A stretch of 64,000 nucleotides of DNA from Cryobacterium ruanii (GTDB taxonomy: Bacteria; Actinomycetota; Actinomycetes; Actinomycetales; Microbacteriaceae). This document shows positions 17,134-26,160 of this stretch, in pieces. Both the position numbers and the translations under genes were made by a program. Location: assembly GCF_004404055.1 (NCBI RefSeq), contig NZ_SOHK01000017.1:186001-250000 (forward strand). The letters are read 5' to 3'. Below the pieces are notes generated by a model. It was not told the origin of the DNA and made no database searches. It saw only the letters and a list, made by a program, of their open reading frames with translations. Positions within the stretch are counted from its first letter, which is position 1. Each line of letters opens with the position of its first letter.

Positions 17134-17441
17134 ACCCGATAGTCACAACGATTATTCTGTTGCCCCGCAATGTGGGTGTGCTTGTTCTCCGCGTCTATCG
17201 TGCCGTTATCTCACCACTGTATGGCGATGTGTGCCGGTTTTACCCATCCTGTTCGACTTACGCACTGGGGGCCGTACAGGAACACGGACTAGCGTGGGGC
17301 TGTGCCCTTGCTGCCCGCAGACTGAGCCATTGTCATCCGTGGTCTGAAGGCGGCATCGATGATGTACCTCTCAAAAACAAACGTCGCTTTCGGGTGACGT
17401 CGTTCGGTTTTGTCGTCGCACCCAGCCACGGAAAGGGCTAA
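17130..17441 (+). CDS. yidD: Membrane protein insertion efficiency factor YidD
   Basis: Small membrane-associated factor thought to assist YidC. From the ATG overlapping the rnpA stop the product has 103 residues, beginning MNPIVTTIILLPRNVG. It has the family core LRVYRAVISPLYGDVCRFYPSCSTYA (split here as YRAVISPLYG and CRFYPSCSTYA) and the motif HPWSEGGIDDVP. A longer frame from 17055 lies in rnpA and is rejected. Confidence 0.93.
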   Translation: MNPIVTTIILLPRNVGVLVLRVYRAVISPLYGDVCRFYPSCSTYALGAVQEHGLAWGCALAARRLSHCHPWSEGGIDDVPLKNKRRFRVTSFGFVVAPSHGKG

Positions 17442-17449
17442 CCCACAGT

Positions 17450-18433
17450 ATGGACCTCATAGGGACGATCCTCTGGCCTCTGAAATGGGTGGTCGAGTTG
17501 TTGCTCGTAGCCTTCCACTGGCTGTTTTCCCAGATGGGAATCGCGGGACTGGGCTACGACGACGGTCTCACCTGGGTGTTGTCCATCGTTGGCCTTGTTC
17601 TGGTCGTGCGCGCGGCCCTCATTCCCATCTTCGTCCGGCAGATCAAAAGCCAGCGCAAGATGCTTGAGGTAGCCCCGGAGCTCAAGAAGATCCAAGACAA
17701 GTACAAGGGCAAGAAGGACCAATTCTCGCGCGAGGCCATGTCCCGCGAGACCATGGCCATGTACAAGAAGACGGGCACCAACCCGCTGAGCTCCTGCCTG
17801 CCGCTGCTGCTGCAGATGCCGATCTTCTTCGCCCTGTTCTCGGTGCTGAACGACGCTCAGCGGTCTAACGCCGGCGTTGGCCCGCTCAACCAGAGTCTCG
17901 CAGAGAGCTTCGGCAGTGCGACGCTGTTCGGCAATGCCCCCTTGCACGATACCTTCGCCTCGCAGTGGTCGCTCTGGACCGCGGGTGAACCCTTCAACGT
18001 GACCGTCATGATTATCGCCGCCACCATGGTCGTGCTGATGACCGCGTCGCAATTCATCACTCAGCTGCAGATCGTCTCCAAGAACATGTCTCCGGAGACC
18101 AAGGCGAGCCCCATGTTCAAGCAGCAGCGCATCATGCTCTATCTGCTCCCCCTCGTCTTTGCGTTCTCCGGTGTGGCATTCCCCCTCGGCGTCATGTTCT
18201 ACTGGCTCACCTCCAACTTCTGGACCATGATTCAGCAGTTCCTGGTGATTCGAAACATGCCGACGCCCGGCAGTGAGGCCGCCAAGGCACGCGAGGAGCG
18301 CCTGGCTCGCAAGGGCAAGCTCATCGGGACCGATGGTGACATCATTGTGGTCGAGGAGCCCGCCAAGCCCGTGCAGCGTCAGCAGCCGGTCGGCAAGGCC
18401 CGCGCCAAGAAGCAAACCGGCCCGAAAAAGTAG
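17450..18433 (+). CDS. yidC: Membrane protein insertase YidC
   Basis: Oxa1/YidC-family insertase, 327 residues. Membrane helices lie near 12-32, 44-65, 130-150 and 180-260. The functional arginine is in the first core helix (VVRAALIPIF) within the cytosolic-facing groove, followed by the coiled cytoplasmic hairpin with LKKIQDKYKGKKDQ. The C-terminal tail is basic (KARAKKQTGPKK), as expected for ribosome contact. The stop overlaps or abuts the jag start. Confidence 0.95.
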   Translation: MDLIGTILWPLKWVVELLLVAFHWLFSQMGIAGLGYDDGLTWVLSIVGLVLVVRAALIPIFVRQIKSQRKMLEVAPELKKIQDKYKGKKDQFSREAMSRETMAMYKKTGTNPLSSCLPLLLQMPIFFALFSVLNDAQRSNAGVGPLNQSLAESFGSATLFGNAPLHDTFASQWSLWTAGEPFNVTVMIIAATMVVLMTASQFITQLQIVSKNMSPETKASPMFKQQRIMLYLLPLVFAFSGVAFPLGVMFYWLTSNFWTMIQQFLVIRNMPTPGSEAAKAREERLARKGKLIGTDGDIIVVEEPAKPVQRQQPVGKARAKKQTGPKK

Positions 18434-18444
18434 TGGAGATCACC

Positions 18445-19044
18445 GTGACGGATAAGACCAACCTCACCGAGGTCAGCACTGAGGCCCATAACGTCTCTGA
18501 TGACAGCGCAGTTCCCGCCGCAACAACGGATGCCTCCCCCACCGCGGGCGAGACGGGCAGTGTCGCCGAGGCGCCCCTCACGATCGATCAACTCGAGCGT
18601 GAAGGTGACATCGCTGCAGACTATATCGAGGAATTTCTCGACATCTGCGACCTGGACGGCGATATTGACATCGATGCCCGCAACGGCCGCGCGTACCTCT
18701 CGGTCAAGGCGTCCGACGCCGACAACCTGCGCGTGTTGTCCAAGCCGGAAACGGTCAACGCCCTGCAAGAACTGACCCGCCTCGCAGTGCAGAACAAGAC
18801 CGGCTCGTTCTCGCGATTGATCCTCGACATCGGTGGATCCCGCGAGGCACGCGAGGCTGAGCTCGCCGCGCTCGTGGCGCGCGCCATTGAGCGGATCGTC
18901 GCTGGAGCGACCGAAGCTGACCTGCCCGCCATGTCCTCCTACGAGCGGAAGCTCGTACACGATATTGTCGCTGCGAGCGGCAGCTACCGGTCCGAGTCCT
19001 CCGGCGAGGGTCGCGACCGCCACACCGTCATCACTGCAGCGTAG
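18445..19044 (+). CDS. jag: Jag/KhpB-like single-stranded nucleic acid-binding protein (KH-R3H)
   Basis: RNA-binding protein conserved beside yidC. After a Thr/Ser/Ala-rich disordered N-terminus (about 45 residues) comes a KH-like part with DYIEEFLDICDLDGDID and then the R3H-type domain with SRLILDIGGSREAREAEL and MSSYERKLVHDIVA. The GTG at 18445 is preferred to the overlapping one at 18433 because GGAG lies 6 bases upstream of it. It is translated directly after yidC; its RNA targets are unknown. Confidence 0.9.
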   Translation: MTDKTNLTEVSTEAHNVSDDSAVPAATTDASPTAGETGSVAEAPLTIDQLEREGDIAADYIEEFLDICDLDGDIDIDARNGRAYLSVKASDADNLRVLSKPETVNALQELTRLAVQNKTGSFSRLILDIGGSREAREAELAALVARAIERIVAGATEADLPAMSSYERKLVHDIVAASGSYRSESSGEGRDRHTVITAA

Positions 19045-19055
19045 TCTCCTCGGAC

Positions 19056-19796
19056 ATGTCGGAATCTGCCACGCCGGAACCAATTCGTTCAGCCTCGAAC
19101 GCGGGTGAGTCCATGGCCTCGAAATGGAACGAGGGCCAGGCGGATGCCGCTGGGTCGGTGGCGGCCGAATTGGTAGAACTCGAACTCGAGCCTGCCGCCG
19201 CGGCCACACTTTTTGGTCCCCAGATCGACTTGATTCGTTCTTTTACGAACAATTTGGCTGATCAGGGCGAAATTTTGGGCCTAATCGGCCCGCTGGAACT
19301 CCCCCGGCTCTGGTCTCGGCATATTCTCAACTGCGCCGTCGTGGCACCGCTGTTGCGACCGGGCATCGTCGGTGATGTGGGTTCCGGCGCTGGCTTGCCG
19401 GGGCTGGTCCTAGCCATCGCCCGCCCCGATGTGAACTTCGTCCTGATCGAGCCGATGGAGCGTAGAGTCGCCTGGCTGAACGATCAGGTCACCGCGCTGC
19501 ACCTCACCAATGTGACCGTGGTGCGGGCGCGTGCGGAAGAGGCGCGGCTGGCGCATCCGCTTGATCAGGTCACCGCGCGCGCGGTGAGTGCGTTCAGCAA
19601 ACTCATTCCCCTGACGGCACCCCTGCTGCGATCCGGCGGCGAACTCATTCTTATGAAGGGTGAGGGCGCCCAGCGTGAAGTGGACGCCGCAGCGAAGCCC
19701 ATTCGCAAGTATCGTCTCCGTGATATCGAGGTCATCACCCTCGGCGTCGGCGTGCTGTCGGAGGCAACCCGGGTCATCCGGGCTACAGTGGACTAG
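19056..19796 (+). CDS. rsmG: 16S rRNA m7G527 methyltransferase RsmG
   Basis: Methylates N7 of G527 in the 16S 530 loop; loss gives low-level streptomycin resistance. The 246-residue protein has an N-terminal extension of about 40 polar residues. Its SAM-binding domain has the glycine motif VGSGAGLPGLVLA, the LIEPMERRVAWL acidic site, and TARAVSAFSKLIP. The gene follows jag and precedes parA, the standard order. A TAGTCT sequence 8 bases upstream of the ATG could be a -10 element, slightly outside the leaderless spacing. Confidence 0.95.
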   Translation: MSESATPEPIRSASNAGESMASKWNEGQADAAGSVAAELVELELEPAAAATLFGPQIDLIRSFTNNLADQGEILGLIGPLELPRLWSRHILNCAVVAPLLRPGIVGDVGSGAGLPGLVLAIARPDVNFVLIEPMERRVAWLNDQVTALHLTNVTVVRARAEEARLAHPLDQVTARAVSAFSKLIPLTAPLLRSGGELILMKGEGAQREVDAAAKPIRKYRLRDIEVITLGVGVLSEATRVIRATVD

Positions 19797-19864
19797 TCCC
19801 GAATGTCACCAGATCTGGTGTTCGGGGGTCCCTTTCGGGTGGCTCATCCACCGTCGAGCGTAAA

Positions 19865-19880
19865 GGTTTCACGTGAAACA
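19865..19880. promoter_or_regulatory. parS-like site at the parA start codon
   Basis: GGTTTCACGTGAAACA matches the parS consensus at 15 of 16 bases. The parA GTG at 19873 lies in its centre, so ParB bound here would cover the translation start and probably the initiation region. Confidence 0.65.
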
Positions 19881-20844
19881 TCCTGCTGAAGATCAGCGCA
19901 CAGGCAAGGCTGTTGGGTTCGACGGTACTACGCCGCTCGCTCGCGAAATCGCAGAACTCACGCGACGCCGTCAGGTCATCGCGGCCGGGGACCTGCCCAA
20001 GCCTGAGAAGACCCGGGTGCTGACGATTTCAAACCAGAAAGGTGGGGTCGGCAAGACCACCACGGCCGTGAACCTGGCCGCCGCACTCGCCCGGCAAGGA
20101 GCCCGCGTTCTGGTCATCGACCTGGACCCGCAGGGCAACGCTTCTACCGCCCTGGGCGTGGAGCACCGCGCCGAAACGCCGAGCGTCTACGACGTCATCA
20201 TCAATGACATGCCCATGTCAGAGGTTGTTCAGAAAAGCCCTGAATTCGGCGCCCTGTTCTGTGTTCCTGCTACCATCCACCTCGCTGGTGCCGAAATTGA
20301 ACTGGTCTCGCTCGTGGCGCGCGAACAGCGCCTGCGCCGCGCGCTCGACCTCTATTTAGGCGAGGTGGCCGAGGCGTACGACTACGTCTTTATTGACTGT
20401 CCGCCGTCGCTCGGGCTGCTGACCATCAACGCCTTCGTTGCGGCGCGTGAGGTTCTCATTCCCATTCAATGTGAGTACTACGCGCTCGAAGGCCTGAGCC
20501 AGCTGCTCAAGAACATCGCCCTGATCGAGAAGCATCTGAACCCCGACCTCGTCGTGTCGACGATCCTGCTGACCATGTATGACAGCCGTACCAATTTGGC
20601 GACCCAGGTAGCCAAGGAAGTACGCGATCACTTTCCCAAAGAGGTACTGAATACTGCAATTCCACGCTCTGTGCGCGTTTCTGAGGCCCCGAGCTACGGT
20701 CAGAGTGTCGTCAGCTACGACCTCAACTCCGCAGGATCGCTCTCCTACCTCGAAGCAGCAGCAGAAATGGCCCATCGCGGTGCTCCCCGAACGGGAGAAC
20801 AGCCCGAAAGAGGAGAAAAGTCCCAATTAGGAGAACAGCAATAA
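19873..20844 (+). CDS. parA: Chromosome partitioning ATPase ParA
   Basis: Walker-type ATPase (Soj) that moves ParB-parS complexes. The 323-residue protein has the deviant Walker A KGGVGKTT at about residue 56, the LDPQGNASTALGV block and the DCPPSLG motif. GTG at 19873 has AAAGG 6 bases upstream and sits inside a parS sequence. The N-terminal extension (about 50 residues) before the Walker motif is a common actinobacterial feature. Its stop overlaps the parB start (TAATG). Confidence 0.95.
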   Translation: MKHPAEDQRTGKAVGFDGTTPLAREIAELTRRRQVIAAGDLPKPEKTRVLTISNQKGGVGKTTTAVNLAAALARQGARVLVIDLDPQGNASTALGVEHRAETPSVYDVIINDMPMSEVVQKSPEFGALFCVPATIHLAGAEIELVSLVAREQRLRRALDLYLGEVAEAYDYVFIDCPPSLGLLTINAFVAAREVLIPIQCEYYALEGLSQLLKNIALIEKHLNPDLVVSTILLTMYDSRTNLATQVAKEVRDHFPKEVLNTAIPRSVRVSEAPSYGQSVVSYDLNSAGSLSYLEAAAEMAHRGAPRTGEQPERGEKSQLGEQQ

Positions 20845-21794
20845 TGGCGAAAAGAACAGGCCTCGGTCGCGGCATCGGTGCACTCATTCCGGTGCAGGAC
20901 GACACAGCGGCGCCTCGTCCGGTCGACGTTTTCTTTCCGCGCGGCGTGGTCATTGAAGCGGATGCCTCCCCCGGCCTCGTGCCCGTTCCTGGAGCTCGCC
21001 TGGCTCACCTGAACCCGCGAGATATCGTTCCCAACCGAGCCCAGCCACGCACGATCTTCGACGAGGATGACCTCGCCGAGCTCGTGCACAGCATCCGGGA
21101 AGTCGGGGTATTGCAGCCAATCGTTGTGCGTCCACTGGGTGATGAGCCCGGCAAATACGAGCTCGTCATGGGTGAGCGTCGCTTGCGCGCAACCAAAGAG
21201 GTCGGGCTGGACTCCATTCCCGCGGTCGTCCGGGAGACTGCCGACGTCGACATGTTACGTGACGCTCTGCTGGAGAACCTGCACCGCGCGCAGTTGAACC
21301 CGCTCGAGGAAGCATCCGCGTACCAGCAACTGCTCGCCGACTTTGGCATCACCCAGGAGGAACTGGCGAATCGCATTGGTCGGTCCCGCCCGCAGATCAC
21401 CAACACGCTACGACTGCTGAAATTGCCGGAACCGGTGCAGCTGCGTGTGGCGGCCGGCGTACTCTCGGCCGGTCACGCTCGGGCGATTCTCTCAGTGGGT
21501 GACCTGGCTGGCATGCTGCGCTTGGCCGACAAAATTGTTGAAGAGGACCTGTCGGTGCGTGCAGCCGAGGCTGCAGCGACGGCGGTGCCTAAGCTCGTGA
21601 AGGCAAAACCGTTGCCAGGGCGACGGCAGGGGCACCTCGACGAGATTGCGGAACACCTCGGTGATCGCCTTGATACTCGCGTAAAAATTAACCTTGGCGT
21701 GCGAAAAGGCCAGATTACAGTCGATTTCGCCACTATCGGTGATCTCAATCGCATCCTGGCGGTGCTCGGAGAGCCTGGCTTTAGCGCGAGCTAG
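20844..21794 (+). CDS. parB: Chromosome partitioning protein ParB
   Basis: CTP-dependent clamp that loads at parS and spreads. The 316-residue protein has the ParB N-terminal domain with box GERRLRATKEVG, a helix-turn-helix in TQEELANRIGRSRPQITNTL, and a basic C-terminal dimerisation region. It is followed directly by a cluster of four parS-type sequences. The start AAAAGAACAGG codes for the ParA-contact peptide KRTGLGRGIGALIP, matching the conserved LGRGL(G/S)ALI motif. Confidence 0.95.
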   Translation: MAKRTGLGRGIGALIPVQDDTAAPRPVDVFFPRGVVIEADASPGLVPVPGARLAHLNPRDIVPNRAQPRTIFDEDDLAELVHSIREVGVLQPIVVRPLGDEPGKYELVMGERRLRATKEVGLDSIPAVVRETADVDMLRDALLENLHRAQLNPLEEASAYQQLLADFGITQEELANRIGRSRPQITNTLRLLKLPEPVQLRVAAGVLSAGHARAILSVGDLAGMLRLADKIVEEDLSVRAAEAAATAVPKLVKAKPLPGRRQGHLDEIAEHLGDRLDTRVKINLGVRKGQITVDFATIGDLNRILAVLGEPGFSAS

Positions 21795-21812
21795 TTTGTT
21801 TCTGGTCTTTCG

Positions 21813-21828
21813 TGTTTCACGTGAAACG
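21813..21828. promoter_or_regulatory. parS site 3' of parB
   Basis: TGTTTCACGTGAAACG matches the consensus except for the last base, 19 bases after the parB stop. It is the first of four such sequences in the parB-ddl gap. Confidence 0.7.
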
Positions 21829-22053
21829 TTTGTCCTGGCGGCCGGTGTGAGAGCGTAGCCTTTAGTTTCCGCGGTTGGCGCCAGCGGCGTGTCACCCTTC
21901 TTGGTTCAGACATTGAGGATCCCGACGGTATTGCGCGAAAGGCATGCGAGGGGGGCGTCAACCCCGAAATGCGCAATTCCGCGGACAACCCGTCGCTGCT
22001 GCAATCATCTTGGTGGGCGCACATCGGCTGTCTGACAAAGGTCGCGGCAATCA

Positions 22054-22069
22054 TGTTTCACGTTAAGCA
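22054..22069. promoter_or_regulatory. Degenerate parS-like sequence
   Basis: TGTTTCACGTTAAGCA has two mismatches to the palindrome. It lies 31 bases from a perfect site and may be a decayed copy. Confidence 0.35.
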
Positions 22070-22084
22070 ATCGTTGGCTTGTGA

Positions 22085-22100
22085 TGTTTCACGTGAAACA
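22085..22100. promoter_or_regulatory. parS site
   Basis: TGTTTCACGTGAAACA is a perfect palindromic match to the parS consensus in the parB-ddl gap. Confidence 0.85.
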
Positions 22101-22172
22101 AGCGTGCACTGCTAGTCGAGCTTGCCGAGACCCATCGTTCTCCCGCAGGCTATTTGCGTTCCGCTGTGACCA

Positions 22173-22188
22173 TGTTTCACGTGAAACA
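22173..22188. promoter_or_regulatory. parS site
   Basis: TGTTTCACGTGAAACA is a second perfect match, 10 bases before the end of the ddl-family gene. The 404-base parB-ddl gap holds no gene. Confidence 0.85.
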
Positions 22189-22198
22189 GTGCCGAGGA

Positions 22199-23155
22199 CT
22201 ACTGGTTGGTCCGGGCGTGCGTGGCAAGGACGGAGTAGGTGGCGCCGAGTGTTTGACTGTCGGCCTCGATGGCCTGGGGTACCAGGGAGGTCTCGGTGAG
22301 GCCGGGTAGCACGTTGGCCTCAAGGAACCACGGGGTGCCGACGCTGTCGACGATGAGGTCGATTCGGCTTAGGTGTCGCAGGCCGAGAAGCATGTGAATG
22401 GCAACGGCGGCGTCAGAAACGGCCGCTGCTACATCGTCAGCTAGGCGGGCTGGCGTGTAGAAGTCGGTTTCGCCCGCGTTGTAGCGTGCCTCGAAGCTGT
22501 AGACGCCGTCAACGGGAACAATTTCTACGATGGGGAGGGCTGTGGCGCCGTCGCCGGTGTCGATAATGGCCACGGTGACCTCGGTGCCCTCTATGTAGGC
22601 TTCGACGAGGGCAGTGTTGGCGTAGGTGTAGGCGTCCACCATGGCGCGCGGCAGGTCGGCGGGGGTGCGCACTATGGTGACACCCTGGGAGGAACCACCC
22701 TGGGCGGGCTTGACGACGAGGGGCAGGCCGATAGCGCTGATCAAGTGCTCGAGCACGCTCGTGGCGCCGAGATCTCGAAAGGTCTCCGTGGACAGTGCGA
22801 TGGCCGGGGGAGTGGCGAAACCGGCTCGCAGCACGAGCTCCTTGGCGGTGGCCTTATTCCAGGCCAGGGCGGCAGCGGGACCGCGCGAGCCGAGAAAGGG
22901 AATGCCGGTGGTTTCGAGTAGGGACAGCAGCGCGCCATCCTCGCCGGTTGCGCCGTGCAGGGTGGGCCAGATCAGGTCGGGGGACTGCTGGCTGAGAGTG
23001 GAGAGCAGGTTAGGGCCGGGGTCTAGTACAGATACGGAGTGGCCCGCGTCGGTGAGGGCATCCGCTACCCGGCGCCCTGAGCGCAGTGAAACGTCACGTT
23101 CGTGCGAGATTCCGCCGGCCAGTATGACGATGTTAAGAGGAATTAATTCGCTCAT
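22199..23155 (-). CDS. D-alanine-D-alanine ligase family protein
   Basis: ATP-grasp ligase family. The 318-residue protein has a Ddl N-terminal motif (SHERDVSLRSG), GATGEDGALL, the ATP-binding loop GGSSQGV and the C-terminal EANVLPGLTETSLVPQ, which matches the substrate and magnesium region. Length is like E. coli DdlB and shorter than the main actinobacterial Ddl (about 360). It may be a second Ddl or an ATP-grasp relative using another amino acid; the core residues look intact. Gene neighbours (parB, aminotransferase) do not settle the substrate. Confidence 0.8.
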   Translation of the reverse strand: MSELIPLNIVILAGGISHERDVSLRSGRRVADALTDAGHSVSVLDPGPNLLSTLSQQSPDLIWPTLHGATGEDGALLSLLETTGIPFLGSRGPAAALAWNKATAKELVLRAGFATPPAIALSTETFRDLGATSVLEHLISAIGLPLVVKPAQGGSSQGVTIVRTPADLPRAMVDAYTYANTALVEAYIEGTEVTVAIIDTGDGATALPIVEIVPVDGVYSFEARYNAGETDFYTPARLADDVAAAVSDAAVAIHMLLGLRHLSRIDLIVDSVGTPWFLEANVLPGLTETSLVPQAIEADSQTLGATYSVLATHARTNQ

Positions 23156-23209
23156 GATCAGGTCTTTTCCTAGATAATTGAGGGTAGGAGGCGAATTGAA
23201 GCAGTCGAG

Positions 23210-24574
23210 CTATGAGATATTGGCCGGTGGTCCGGCGTAGCGCTGATAGTTGGTGCCTGGCCGGTCGGGGGCCGCGCCTAACGCGCCCGTCCCCGCGAAA
23301 GTTTCGAGCAGATCGAGTTCACCGCGAATTACCGTGGCGAGTCGACGAATGCCGACGCGAATATTCTCTGGGGTGGGGTAGCAGAAAGCTAGGCGCATGC
23401 TTTGCCGCCCGTCACCGTCGGCGTAGAAAGCCGTGCCGGGTGTGTACGCGACCAGCTCCTTGACCGCACGGGGCAGCATGGCCTTAGAATCGAGCTGTTC
23501 GGGCAGGGTGACCCAGACATAGAAGCCGCCGGCGGGGTTCGTCCAGCCCAGGTCAGGCAGGTATTCGTCGAGCGCGGAGAGCATGGCGTTTTTGCGCTCG
23601 TGATAAACACCGCGAAAGGTGTTGATCTGACCTTTCCAATCGGCGGTGGAGAGGTACTCCGAGATGACCATCTGGGTGAAGGAGCTAGGGGAAAGCACGG
23701 CGGCCTCGTTAGCGAGCACGAGTTTCTCGCGGATCGCGTGGGGGGCGAGTGCCCAACCGACCCGAAATCCGGGAGCGAGGGTCTTGGAGAAGGTACCCAG
23801 ATAGACGACACCGTCGCGTTCGAGCGAGCGAATGGCATCCGGTGCCGGTTTGTCGAAGTAGAGCAGGCCATAGGGGTTGTCTTCGAGCACGAGGATATTG
23901 TTGGAGCGACAGATCTCGAGAATTTCCAGGCGGCGCTCCCAACTGAGGGTGACGCCGGCCGGGTTGTGAAAACTAGGGATCGTATAGAGGAACTTGATGG
24001 TGCGGCCGGACGCCTTCAGGGCAGCGATGTGCTCGATCAGTGCGGCCGGGATTAGGCCGTTCTCGTCCATTGGCACGTGGTCGACCTCGGCCTGATAAGA
24101 CTTGAAGATGACCATGGCGGTAACGTAGCTCGGGCCTTCCGAGATCACGACGTCGCCGGGGTTCAGGAACAGTTTGCTGACAAGTTCGAGAGCGTGCTGG
24201 GAGCCGGTGGTGACCACCACGTCGTCGGCGTTCGCCTTGATCCCTTCGAGCGCCATAACGTCGAGAATCTGCTCACGTAACAGGGGAACTCCCTGACCAG
24301 AGCCATATTGAAGGGCTGTGGCACCTTTGTGGCGCATGACACGATCCATGGCATCGATAACGCGGTCCTGGGGCAGGGCCGCGACGTATGGCATACCGCC
24401 GGCGAGGGAGACGACTTCGGGGCGGGACGCCACGGCGAAGAGGGCGCGCACCTCGGAGGCCTTCAGACCCGCGGCGCGGTCGGCGTAGTGGTGGTACCAC
24501 GGGTCGAGGTTGTTACCACCCTGCACAGTACTTGTCTGTACAGCGTCGGCCTGGGGAGAACCCTGATTTGTCAC
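23210..24574 (-). CDS. PLP-dependent aminotransferase, class I/II (MocR C-terminal / LysN-like)
   Basis: Fold-type I transaminase of 454 residues. PLP lysine is in LGTFSKTLAPGFRVGW, with YGLLYF and SFHNPAGVTLS upstream and VGIRRLATVI near the C-terminus. No wHTH domain precedes the aminotransferase part, so it is an enzyme rather than a full MocR regulator. Relatives are annotated as 2-aminoadipate or aromatic aminotransferase; substrate is not determined. It starts at GTG 24574 and sits between trxA and the ddl-family gene in a minus-strand set. A similar gene lies near parAB in other actinobacteria. Confidence 0.85.
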   Translation of the reverse strand: MTNQGSPQADAVQTSTVQGGNNLDPWYHHYADRAAGLKASEVRALFAVASRPEVVSLAGGMPYVAALPQDRVIDAMDRVMRHKGATALQYGSGQGVPLLREQILDVMALEGIKANADDVVVTTGSQHALELVSKLFLNPGDVVISEGPSYVTAMVIFKSYQAEVDHVPMDENGLIPAALIEHIAALKASGRTIKFLYTIPSFHNPAGVTLSWERRLEILEICRSNNILVLEDNPYGLLYFDKPAPDAIRSLERDGVVYLGTFSKTLAPGFRVGWALAPHAIREKLVLANEAAVLSPSSFTQMVISEYLSTADWKGQINTFRGVYHERKNAMLSALDEYLPDLGWTNPAGGFYVWVTLPEQLDSKAMLPRAVKELVAYTPGTAFYADGDGRQSMRLAFCYPTPENIRVGIRRLATVIRGELDLLETFAGTGALGAAPDRPGTNYQRYAGPPANIS

Positions 24575-24625
24575 GTCGCATCCGTTCTACTGTCGTCTTC
24601 ATCGTATGGGGTGGCACCGGGCACG

Positions 24626-24658
24626 AAAAAACCCGCCCGGTTCATACCGGGCGGGTTT
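24626..24658 (-). terminator. Intrinsic terminator of trxA operon
   Basis: A perfect 13-bp stem (AAACCCGCCCGGT / ACCGGGCGGGTTT) with a TCAT loop is flanked on the minus strand by T6. It separates trxA from the aminotransferase gene. Confidence 0.85.
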
Positions 24659-24674
24659 CACGTGTAGGAGCTGG

Positions 24675-24998
24675 TTAAACGAGGTAGTCGGCCAGGTCCT
24701 TTTCCAACTGCGGCTTCGGCTTGGCGCCGATGACGGTCTTGACGACCTCACCCTTCTGGAAGACTTTCATCGCGGGGATGGAGGTGATCTGGTACTTGGC
24801 GGCCAGGGCAGGGTGCTCGTCGACGTTGAGCTTGACGATGTCGAGCTTGTCGGCGTTCTCGGCCGCGATCTGGTCGAGAATCGGGCTGACGGCGCGGCAA
24901 GGGCCACACCATTCGGCCCAGAAGTCCACCAGCACGGTCTTCTCGTTATTGATTACTTCCTGATCGAAGTTGGCTTCGGTGACGGATCGTGCGGTCAT
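24675..24998 (-). CDS. trxA: Thioredoxin
   Basis: Small redox protein, 107 residues, with the active site WCGPC in FWAEWCGPCRAV, the cis-proline in TSIPAM, and the compact thioredoxin fold. It is 10 bp after trxB and should be its substrate: TrxB reduces it with NADPH. A strong terminator follows. Confidence 0.97.
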   Translation of the reverse strand: MTARSVTEANFDQEVINNEKTVLVDFWAEWCGPCRAVSPILDQIAAENADKLDIVKLNVDEHPALAAKYQITSIPAMKVFQKGEVVKTVIGAKPKPQLEKDLADYLV

Positions 24999-25008
24999 TC
25001 GGTGCTCC

Positions 25009-25980
25009 TTAGTTGGCTGAAATGAGTTCGGTGTCGCCGGCCTGGGCTAGCAAGGCGGCGGAAAGGGTGCTGAGGTAGTGCTCAGCGTCGAGAGCGGCCG
25101 CGCAACCGGAGCCGGCCGCGGTGATGGCCTGACGATAGCTGGAGTCGATCACGTCACCGGCCGCGAAGACGCCGGCCTGACTGGTGAGCGAGGACCGCCC
25201 CGCGACGGCGATGGTGCCCTCCGCGGTGAGATCGAGCTGCTGGTGCACGAGGTGTGTGCGCGGGTCGTTGCCGATCGCCACGAACACGCCGCCCACAGGA
25301 AGGCTGCTCTCGGTACCGGAGACGGTATCGCGCAGGTTGAGACCGTCGACAGCATCGGTGCCGGTGATGCCGATGACCTCGGAGTTCCAGGTGAACTCGA
25401 TCCTGTCATTGGCAAAGGCGCGCTCCTGCATGATCTTGGAGGCGCGCAGCTCCCCCTTTCGGTGGATGACATGCACCTTGGAAGCGAACCGGGTCAGGAA
25501 GGTCGCTTCTTCCATGGCGGAGTCTCCGCCGCCGATGACTGCGATCTCTTTGCCCTTGAAGAAGAAACCGTCGCAGGTGGCACACCAGGACACACCGCGA
25601 CCCGACAGGCGCTCTTCGTCACTCAGGCCGAGTTTGCGGTAGGCAGACCCGGTTGCGAAGATGACTGCGAGGGCGTGCTCTATATCGCCGTTTCCGAGGG
25701 TCACCGTCTTGATCGGGCCCATCAAATCAACCGACTCGACGTCGTCGTAGACAACCTCGGTTCCGAAACGCTCGGCCTGCTCCTGCATCTTGGTCATCAG
25801 GTCGGGCCCCTGCACGCCCTCGGGGAAACCCGGGAAGTTCTCGACGTCGGTCGTGTTCATCAGTTCACCGCCCGCCTCCACCGAACTGGCGATCAAGAGC
25901 GGCTTGAGGTTGGCCCTGGCGGCATAGATCGCCGCGGTGTAGCCGGCCGGTCCGGAGCCGATGATGATGATCTGGCGCAC
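25009..25980 (-). CDS. trxB: Thioredoxin-disulfide reductase
   Basis: FAD/NADPH enzyme, 323 residues from the chosen GTG. FAD-binding GSGPAGYTAAIYAAR lies near the N-terminus, the redox motif CATCDG is in SWCATCDGFFFKG, and NADPH-binding GGGDSAMEEA follows. The GTG at 25980 is chosen because AAGGAG lies 7 bases upstream; an upstream in-frame start at 26016 lacks one. Co-transcribed with trxA. In mycobacteria sigM lies between murJ and trxB; here it is absent, with a 180-bp gap. Confidence 0.95.
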   Translation of the reverse strand: MRQIIIIGSGPAGYTAAIYAARANLKPLLIASSVEAGGELMNTTDVENFPGFPEGVQGPDLMTKMQEQAERFGTEVVYDDVESVDLMGPIKTVTLGNGDIEHALAVIFATGSAYRKLGLSDEERLSGRGVSWCATCDGFFFKGKEIAVIGGGDSAMEEATFLTRFASKVHVIHRKGELRASKIMQERAFANDRIEFTWNSEVIGITGTDAVDGLNLRDTVSGTESSLPVGGVFVAIGNDPRTHLVHQQLDLTAEGTIAVAGRSSLTSQAGVFAAGDVIDSSYRQAITAAGSGCAAALDAEHYLSTLSAALLAQAGDTELISAN

Positions 25981-26160
25981 GCGCACACTCCTTGCAGTGG
26001 TAGGCAAGACGGGCAAGATCCCGGCTCACGTTTCGATACAACACATCCTAATCGGATGCTATTCCGGGCCCTCCCAGCTTGTGCAGCCGGCACCCAGCTA
26101 CGGCCGCCCCCGCCGGCAGGGCCACGGAGCTCTCAGTCGCACGGCAGGCCTCGGGTTGAG

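Noticed and set aside
24648..24668. GTTTCACGTG half-site of parS beside the trxA terminator
   Set aside because: Only the left half matches; the sequence is part of the terminator stem.
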